Source: Bacteroidetes bacterium CG23_combo_of_CG06-09_8_20_14_all_32_9 (GTDB taxonomy: Bacteria > Bacteroidota > Bacteroidia > Bacteroidales > GWA2-32-17). Taken from it: a stretch of 9,646 bases of DNA. Within the stretch, counting starts at the first letter, position 1. Each line of letters opens with the position of its first letter. Positions 5,431 through 9,646 of the stretch are shown piece by piece. The DNA lies in assembly GCA_002771395.1 (NCBI GenBank), contig PCSS01000179.1, positions 1-9,646 of the forward strand, read 5' to 3'. The translations under genes and the position numbers were made by a program. Under the pieces are notes generated by a model. The model did not search any database. It was not told the DNA's origin and saw nothing but the letters and a program-made list of their open reading frames with translations.

Positions 5431-7896
5431 TTGAATTTCAATAAAATTGTTAAGTCGAAAAACTTAATTATTTTTCAGTCTCTAAAAAACACAAATTTGA
5501 AAAACATTTTCTACAATATTATTAATAATTTTTTTATAAAGTTTTTTTACTTTCTTTTTATTTCAATATTTTTTCTGTATTACTTACAAACCGTTAATGC
5601 ACAGCAACTAAAAAATAAAATCAGAGGCGTTGTAATTGATGCCGATTCTCGCAGTTCGCTTATTGGAGCTACAATTATTCTGACTGATATTAATGAGCAA
5701 AACGGTACGATTTCGGACACAAACGGAAAGTTTTGTCTCGAAAATGTTACAGTTGGAAGACACAATTTAAAAGCCTCGTTCATGGGTTACGGTGAAGTAA
5801 TATTAAATAATCTTGAAGTAGTATCGGGAAAAGAGCTTTTTATTACAATTGAAATGCATGAAACTGCAGTTATTGCTTCTGAGGTAGTTGTAACTGCAAA
5901 ATCATCAAAAAGTGAAGCGACAAATAAAATGGCGACCATCAGTGCAAGGGCTTTTACTGTAGAAGAAACTTCAAAATATGCGGGAAGTTGGGGCGACCCG
6001 TCACGGATGGCTTCAAAATTTGCCGGTGTAACAATCGTTTCCGACGAGCGAAACGATATTATTGTTCGTGGAAATTCACCAATTGGCATGTTGTGGCGAT
6101 TAGATGGCGTTGACATTCCCAATCCTAATCACTTTGCCGTAGCAGGAAGTTCGGGTGGAGCTATAAGTATGATAAATAACAATTTGTTAGATAATTCCGA
6201 TTTTTTTACAAGCGCTTTTCCGGCTGAATACGGCAATGCTCTATCGGCAGTTTTCGATTTACATTTGCGTAATGGAAATAACGAAAAACACGAATACTTT
6301 GCACAGGTTGGTGTTAATGGTTTCGAAATTGGTGCTGAAGGTCCCTTTACAAAATTTAAAAAATCATCATATCTTTTTAGTTACCGTTACTCAACTTTGG
6401 CGGTCTTAAATAAATTGGGAATTTCAATAATTGATGCCGTTCCTGTTTTTCAAGATGTCAGTTTTAAATTTAATTTTCCATTAAAAGAAGGCAGACTTTC
6501 AATTTTTGGTGTGGCTGGTACAAGTAAAGCTGTATTTGAGCCTGTTTTGGATTCTTTAAAATGGGAAGGTAACAACGATTATATTAGTGAAAAAACAGGT
6601 TCAAAAATGGGAGTAATAGCAATTTCATATTTCAGACCAATAAATAATTACACATATTTTCGCATTATTTTATCCTTATCTGCCGACAACCCTTTTTACG
6701 CACAAGATTCGGCTGGAGCGGGATATTTGAGTTATCGTATTGCCGATGTAAATTATTTATCGGAACGAGATGCGGTTCACACTTTGTTAAACAGCCGAAT
6801 AAATAGTCGCTTAAAAATAAAAGGCGGTATAATATTTAATCGTCTTTTAATAAACAATAATATAGCATACTATCACTGGAAGCCTCAATACAAAGTATTT
6901 ACACTTTCTTCAATTAAAGGTAGTACCTTGTTAGAACAAGCGTATATTCAAGCAAAATATGCTTTATCCGCGAAATTCTCAATTAATAGTGGTATTAATA
7001 CAATGTGCTTATTTTTAAATAAAACTTTTAGTTTTCAGCCTCGTGTTGGAGTAAAGTATGAAGTAAATTCTTTAAACTCCTTCAGTTTTGGTTTTGGTTA
7101 TCACTCGCAAATTCAGCCATTACCCGTGTATTTTGTGCAGAAAACCGATAGTCTTGGTAAAATTTCATATCCAAATAAAAATTTAAAATTCATAAACTCA
7201 ATGCACTTTGTTTTTGGGTATGATAGGCAATTAAATGAATTTTTGCGAGTTAAGTCAGAAATTTATTATCAGCAAATTACAGATGCCGCTCTTGGAAACC
7301 AAAATCCTGTTTACAGTCTGTTAAATTTCGGTGGTGGCGATGATATTGTTACAGGCGAAACTTTTAACAATAACGGAAAAGGAAATAATTACGGAATTGA
7401 ACTTACTGTTGAAAGATTTTTTAACAAGGGGTGGTATTTTCTTTCAACAGGTTCATTGTTTAATTCTAAATATCTTGATGGGAATAACAAATGGCGAAAT
7501 ACAAGATATAATACAAATTATGTGTTTAATCTTTTGGGTGGAAAGGAGTTTAAAACAGGTTTGAATAATTCTCTTGGCATAAGTGCAACGGTTGTAAATA
7601 TTGGCGGACAACGTTATATACCAATTGATTTATCTGCTTCTGAATTATCAGGGAACGAAATCAGAATTGATTCTTTGGCTTACCAAAAGCAGTTTGAAGC
7701 ATATTTCAGAGTTGATTTAAGACTGAGGTACCGCCTTAACCACAAACACTTTTCGCAGGAAATAGCTTTTGAACTTGGAAATATTTTTAATCGAAAAAAC
7801 ATAAATACAATGTATTACGATAAATATTCTGAAGAAATAAAATATTCATACCAATTGCCAAGAATTCCTTTATTATTTTACAGGGTGGAGTTTTAG
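5431..7896 (+). CDS. TonB-dependent outer-membrane receptor with N-terminal carboxypeptidase-like domain
   Basis: Up to 821 residues. Seen in order: a hydrophobic leader (IKFFYFLFISIFFLYYLQTVNA, about 36-57 with a flanking lysine); a CarboxypepD_reg-like domain (about 62-143, with GVVIDADSRSSLIGATI and DTNGKF); the EVVVTA segment usual before the plug (151-156); a plug domain (about 165-280, with VRGNSPIGMLWRLDGVDIP and PAEYGNALSAVFDLHLR); and a beta barrel ending in an aromatic residue (RVEF). It should import or sense an unknown ligand using TonB-ExbBD energy. No SusD-like partner is adjacent. No in-frame ATG precedes the leader: the frame opens after a stop at 5407-5409 with TTG at 5431 or, more likely, TTG at 5497 (MKNIFYN..., about 799 residues). 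An ATG at 5426 is out of frame, so a small indel there is possible. Confidence 0.93.
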   Translation: MNFNKIVKSKNLIIFQSLKNTNLKNIFYNIINNFFIKFFYFLFISIFFLYYLQTVNAQQLKNKIRGVVIDADSRSSLIGATIILTDINEQNGTISDTNGKFCLENVTVGRHNLKASFMGYGEVILNNLEVVSGKELFITIEMHETAVIASEVVVTAKSSKSEATNKMATISARAFTVEETSKYAGSWGDPSRMASKFAGVTIVSDERNDIIVRGNSPIGMLWRLDGVDIPNPNHFAVAGSSGGAISMINNNLLDNSDFFTSAFPAEYGNALSAVFDLHLRNGNNEKHEYFAQVGVNGFEIGAEGPFTKFKKSSYLFSYRYSTLAVLNKLGISIIDAVPVFQDVSFKFNFPLKEGRLSIFGVAGTSKAVFEPVLDSLKWEGNNDYISEKTGSKMGVIAISYFRPINNYTYFRIILSLSADNPFYAQDSAGAGYLSYRIADVNYLSERDAVHTLLNSRINSRLKIKGGIIFNRLLINNNIAYYHWKPQYKVFTLSSIKGSTLLEQAYIQAKYALSAKFSINSGINTMCLFLNKTFSFQPRVGVKYEVNSLNSFSFGFGYHSQIQPLPVYFVQKTDSLGKISYPNKNLKFINSMHFVFGYDRQLNEFLRVKSEIYYQQITDAALGNQNPVYSLLNFGGGDDIVTGETFNNNGKGNNYGIELTVERFFNKGWYFLSTGSLFNSKYLDGNNKWRNTRYNTNYVFNLLGGKEFKTGLNNSLGISATVVNIGGQRYIPIDLSASELSGNEIRIDSLAYQKQFEAYFRVDLRLRYRLNHKHFSQEIAFELGNIFNRKNINTMYYDKYSEEIKYSYQLPRIPLLFYRVEF

Positions 7897-7944
7897 GGAA
7901 AATGAAACTGTTTTACTGCAATAGGTGATAAATTGCGTTTTTTA

Positions 7945-8012
7945 TAGTCATTCAATAGTCATACAATGGTCATACAATCAGTGGTCATACAATAGTCATA
8001 CAATTGAATGAC
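7945..8012. repeat. 11-bp tandem repeat capped by an inverted repeat
   Basis: Five units of T(A/G)GTCATACAA lie at 7945, 7956, 7967, 7982 and 7993; the first has TTCAA, and TCAG interrupts after the third. GTCATTCAAT (7947-7956) pairs perfectly with ATTGAATGAC (8003-8012), so the array can fold between a 10-bp stem. It starts 49 bases past the receptor stop codon. Confidence 0.85.
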
Positions 8013-8021
8013 AGCAAAGTT

Positions 8022-8084
8022 CACCCTGTTAGATAGTTTGTAAAATGAAAGCATTAATTTAAAAAGTGATTATCTAATAGGGTA
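8022..8084. repeat. Inverted-repeat element 1 (CACCCTGTTAGATA arms)
   Basis: Arms 8022-8035 (CACCCTGTTAGATA) and 8071-8084 (TATCTAATAGGGTA) pair at 12 of 14 positions around a 35-base spacer. Element 2 has the same plan and the same spacer length with diverged sequence. Confidence 0.75.
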
Positions 8085-8135
8085 AATGACAATTAATGAC
8101 CTTATTAAGTATAATAAATCAATTATAGTTTTACC

Positions 8136-8170
8136 CCGTTAGATATCTTAGAAATAAACAAACTGAAAAA
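8136..8170. repeat. Dispersed repeat, copy 2 (first copy at 2337-2371)
   Basis: CCGTTAGATATCTTAG followed by AAATAAACAAACTGAAAAA, matching 2337-2371 over 35 bases with about six mismatches. The preceding TTACCCCGTTAGA is a half-site of the inverted-repeat family. Confidence 0.6.
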
Positions 8171-8197
8171 ATAGTAATTATACTTTGAATGGTGTTC

Positions 8198-8258
8198 ACC
8201 ACGTTGGATAATCTGTTGAATAACGATAGATGAACTTATAAAATATATCCTACGTGGT
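8198..8258. repeat. Inverted-repeat element 2 (ACCACGTTGGATA arms)
   Basis: Arms 8198-8210 (ACCACGTTGGATA) and 8246-8258 (TATCCTACGTGGT) pair at 12 of 13 positions around a 35-base spacer, as in element 1. The right arm abuts the start of the ~131-bp direct repeat. Confidence 0.75.
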
Positions 8259-8391
8259 AAATTCTTACATTTGGAATTCGGGTATAAGGAAATAAGGTAT
8301 AATACGCACCACACCTTATGCCTTTATACCATAAACCTCTATACCTTTATTGTAATCATAAAATGCGACAATTTATCCCGTTTAAAGTATA
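8258..8391. repeat. ~131-bp direct repeat, copy 1
   Basis: Starts TAAATTCTTACAT and ends near CCCGTTTAAAGTATA. It matches 9244-9374 almost base for base with one 3-base and some single-base differences; the two copies flank nth. The inner part has several GGTATAAGG/CCTTATACC-like palindromes, including ACCTCTATACCTTTATTG near its middle, identical in both copies. Confidence 0.9.
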
Positions 8392-8409
8392 TCTGACGGG
8401 ACAAATTGT
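8368..8409. repeat. Inverted repeat ACAATTTATCCCGT/ACGGGACAAATTGT
   Basis: Two 14-base arms (8368-8381 and 8396-8409) with one mismatch and a 14-base loop. The left arm is the end of direct-repeat copy 1; copy 2 has that arm but not the right arm, so the palindrome exists only here. Confidence 0.75.
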
Positions 8410-8419
8410 TACAATTATT

Positions 8420-8501
8420 GTTTTATTGTTAAGAACTTAAAAACTTCCAGAAGAAATCAACCAACTCATACAGTTCACAAATCAAAAGTTAACAATAAAA
8501 C
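8420..8501. repeat. Perfect 13-bp inverted repeat with 56-base spacer
   Basis: GTTTTATTGTTAA (8420-8432) and TTAACAATAAAAC (8489-8501) are exact reverse complements. The enclosed 56 bases have no frame or further repeat that I can see. It could be the ends of a decayed small element. Confidence 0.6.
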
Positions 8502-8566
8502 TATAACATTTTCAAAAAAAAACTATCTGCGGCTTATAAAGAGTAATAAAAAACGGTAAAGGTTTT

Positions 8567-9199
8567 TCAGGCATTAGCATACTTACACCATTCCCTTATT
8601 CCACATTCCCAGCAAAGTGGTTTGCGTGCTTTGCAAACATATCTGCCATGCAAAATAAGCCAGTGGTGTGCATCGGGCAAAACAGACGCAGGGAAGTATT
8701 TTATTAATTGTTTTTCGGTTTCAAGAGGATTTTTTGCTTTTGTGCTTAACCCAATGCGGGCAGCTACACGAAAAACGTGAGTATCAACAGCTAATACCGG
8801 TTTATTGTAAATTACAGAAGCAACAACGTTTGCAGTTTTTCGTCCTACGCCTGGAAGTTTCTGCAATTCATCAACATCACCCGGCAAAAGCCCTTTATAA
8901 TTTTCATGAAGCATTTTTGCCATACCGTGCAGGTTATGTGCTTTATTATTCGGGTACGAGCAACTTTTAATCAACTCAAAAATATCTTTTTCAGTAGCAT
9001 TTGCCATACTTTGCGGGTTAGGAAAACGCTTAAAAAGTGATGAAGTAATCATATTTACACGCTTATCGGTACATTGAGCCGATAAAATTACAGCTACCAA
9101 AAGATGAAAAGGATTTGAGTAGTATAATTCTGTTTTGGGCTTGGGCATTGATTTAGAAAAATATTCAATTACTTTTTCAAAAAGTTCTTTCTTATTCAT
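8567..9199 (-). CDS. nth: Endonuclease III (DNA glycosylase / AP lyase)
   Basis: A 210-residue protein of normal length for the family. It removes oxidised pyrimidines and nicks at the abasic site in base excision repair. The helix-hairpin-helix LPGVGRKTANVV (115-126) carries the catalytic lysine K121. The catalytic aspartate D139 is in LAVDTHVFRV. Four cysteines, C189-X6-C196-X2-C199-X5-C205, form the [4Fe-4S] loop with canonical spacing. SAQCTDKRVN (40-49) is also characteristic. The start is an ATG at 9199; upstream the reading frame gives nothing family-like. It is a lone gene on the minus strand, convergent with the receptor gene, and flanked by two copies of a ~131-bp repeat. A weak AAAAC/GTTTT stem before a T-run lies right after the stop codon (about 8551-8566) and could act as terminator. 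Confidence 0.97.
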   Translation of the reverse strand: MNKKELFEKVIEYFSKSMPKPKTELYYSNPFHLLVAVILSAQCTDKRVNMITSSLFKRFPNPQSMANATEKDIFELIKSCSYPNNKAHNLHGMAKMLHENYKGLLPGDVDELQKLPGVGRKTANVVASVIYNKPVLAVDTHVFRVAARIGLSTKAKNPLETEKQLIKYFPASVLPDAHHWLILHGRYVCKARKPLCWECGIREWCKYANA

Positions 9200-9239
9200 G
9201 TGCTTATAATTTGTTATTATCTCATTTTATACTGCCAAG

Positions 9240-9362
9240 GGGATAAATTCTTACATCTGGGATTCAGGTATAAGGGAATAAGGTATAATACGCACCACCT
9301 TATACTTTATACCATATACCTCTATACCTTTATTGTAATCATAAAATGCGACAATTTATCCC
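9240..9362. repeat. Terminal inverted repeats bounding direct-repeat copy 2
   Basis: GGGATAAATT (9240-9249) and AATTTATCCC (9353-9362) are exact inverted repeats; including neighbours, 12 of 13 bases match. They bound a 123-bp unit, giving it a MITE-like look. In copy 1 the left end has changed to GTGGTAAATT. Confidence 0.65.
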
Positions 9363-9374
9363 GTTTATAGTATA
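9244..9374. repeat. ~131-bp direct repeat, copy 2
   Basis: The near-identical partner of 8258-8391, in the same orientation, starting 45 bases upstream of the nth start codon. The identical core includes ATTGTAATCATAAAATGCGA. Similarity stops after GTTTATAGTATA. Confidence 0.9.
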
Positions 9375-9446
9375 ATTATTTATATTTTTTAACACTACTG
9401 GTTAACCGACAAAATAAACGGAATGTTTTATATGTCATTATTTATG

Positions 9447-9467
9447 AAACCTTTACGAGGTTTTTTT
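9447..9467 (+). terminator. Possible intrinsic terminator
   Basis: AAACCT and AGGTTT form a 6-bp stem with a 5-base loop, followed by TTTT. The stem has only two G-C pairs and no plus-strand gene ends nearby, so its role is doubtful; it may block read-through into the element that seems to start at 9468. Confidence 0.35.
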
Positions 9468-9484
9468 GTAACTTCTCAATATCC
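9468..9484 (+). repeat. Element end matching the MITE terminal repeat
   Basis: GTAACTTCTCAATATCC is an exact 17-base match to the reverse complement of the right end of the MITE-like element (4568-4584), and similarity continues with AGTTAA shortly after. It probably marks one end of a related, possibly longer element running off the window. A second, weaker end-like match lies at 9602-9628. Confidence 0.55.
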
Positions 9485-9537
9485 AAAGTTAAAGAGATTT
9501 GTATTTGTATTGAATAACATATAACAAAAAATAATAA

Positions 9538-9646
9538 ATGAAAGAAAATGCCAACCCCGTGTGGAAGGAAGCATTTCAACTATTTCAATTATTAAAAGTG
9601 CGTTACTTCTCAGCTGCATGTATAATTCAGCATAAGATAAGAAATT
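9538..9646 (+). CDS. Possible partial gene, unknown product (N-terminus only)
   Basis: An ATG at 9538 opens a 36-codon frame to the window end (MKENANPVWKEAFQLFQLLK, then VRYFSAACIIQHKIRN). Local GC is higher than the surroundings at its start, which suggests coding. I do not recognise the family. It begins 54 bases after an apparent element end (9468-9484), so a transposase of the element related to the 4456-4585 MITE is a possibility, not a finding. Against it: 9602-9628 resembles the other MITE end, which would make this stretch repeat DNA. Confidence 0.35.
   Translation, partial: MKENANPVWKEAFQLFQLLKVRYFSAACIIQHKIRN

Larger units (their letters stand above)
7897..8566. other. Gene-free, repeat-packed spacer
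   Basis: A 670-base gap between convergent genes with no convincing coding frame. It holds an 11-bp tandem repeat, two 63-base and 61-base inverted-repeat elements, a 35-base dispersed repeat, one copy of a ~131-bp direct repeat, and two further inverted repeats. The short open frames here lie across these repeats and are not credible genes. Confidence 0.8.
9200..9537. other. Gene-free spacer upstream of nth
   Basis: Holds the nth promoter region (no clear -7 box found), copy 2 of the ~131-bp repeat, a possible terminator and a sequence matching the end of the MITE-like element. No coding frame is convincing. Confidence 0.6.

Noticed and set aside
5580..6122. Minus-strand frames inside the receptor gene
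   Set aside because: They lie opposite a well-supported receptor frame and show no family features.
8123..8314. 63-codon minus-strand frame in the repeat-packed spacer
   Set aside because: It crosses the dispersed repeat, inverted-repeat element 2 and the direct repeat, so it is repeat-derived.
1..9646. tRNA, rRNA or riboswitch genes
   Set aside because: I saw no cloverleaf, ribosomal RNA or known riboswitch signature on either strand by eye.

Overview
The window looks like chromosomal DNA of a member of the Bacteroidota. It is AT-rich. It carries a TonB-dependent receptor with an N-terminal carboxypeptidase-like domain, a secreted MORN_2/YwqK-type repeat protein and a YfiR-coiled coil-SpoIIE phosphatase, a combination typical of that phylum. 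Candidate promoters fit the TAnnTTTG -7 box, and no Shine-Dalgarno sequences stand out. The genus cannot be told from the sequence. Five complete genes and one long partial gene are well supported; one further partial reading frame at the right edge is doubtful.

Layout. (1) 1-1840, minus: membrane-anchored sensor phosphatase, cut by the left edge. (2) 1841-2384: spacer with three strong hairpins (REP-like). (3) 2385-4396: a 21-bp minisatellite split into two blocks. Between the blocks lies a 1,739-bp segment with a type II restriction-modification pair: a beta-class amino-methyltransferase and an endonuclease closely resembling HinP1I. (4) 4397-4668: a 130-bp MITE-like element plus a hairpin. 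(5) 4669-7896: two divergent envelope genes, a secreted YwqK-like repeat protein (minus) and a TonB-dependent receptor (plus), both apparently starting at TTG. (6) 7897-8566: a spacer packed with tandem and inverted repeats. (7) 8567-9199, minus: endonuclease III (nth), bracketed by two direct copies of a ~131-bp repeat. (8) 9200-9646: repeat copy, a possible terminator, an apparent mobile-element end and a short open frame running off the edge.

The most notable structure is the restriction-modification segment. It behaves like an integron gene cassette. A ~129-bp imperfect palindrome (attC-like) follows the last stop codon. The segment ends join G|TT triplets. A perfect 10-bp pairing of the attC ends (GCACTATAAC with GTTATAGTGC) exists only if the segment is circularised. 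Removing 2516-4254 restores the 21-bp minisatellite in exact register. No integron integrase is visible, so how the cassette got there is open.

The methyltransferase and endonuclease form one two-gene defence unit. The receptor and the secreted repeat protein share a divergent promoter region and may be co-regulated, but their ligand is unknown. The sensor phosphatase and nth are functionally unrelated to their neighbours.
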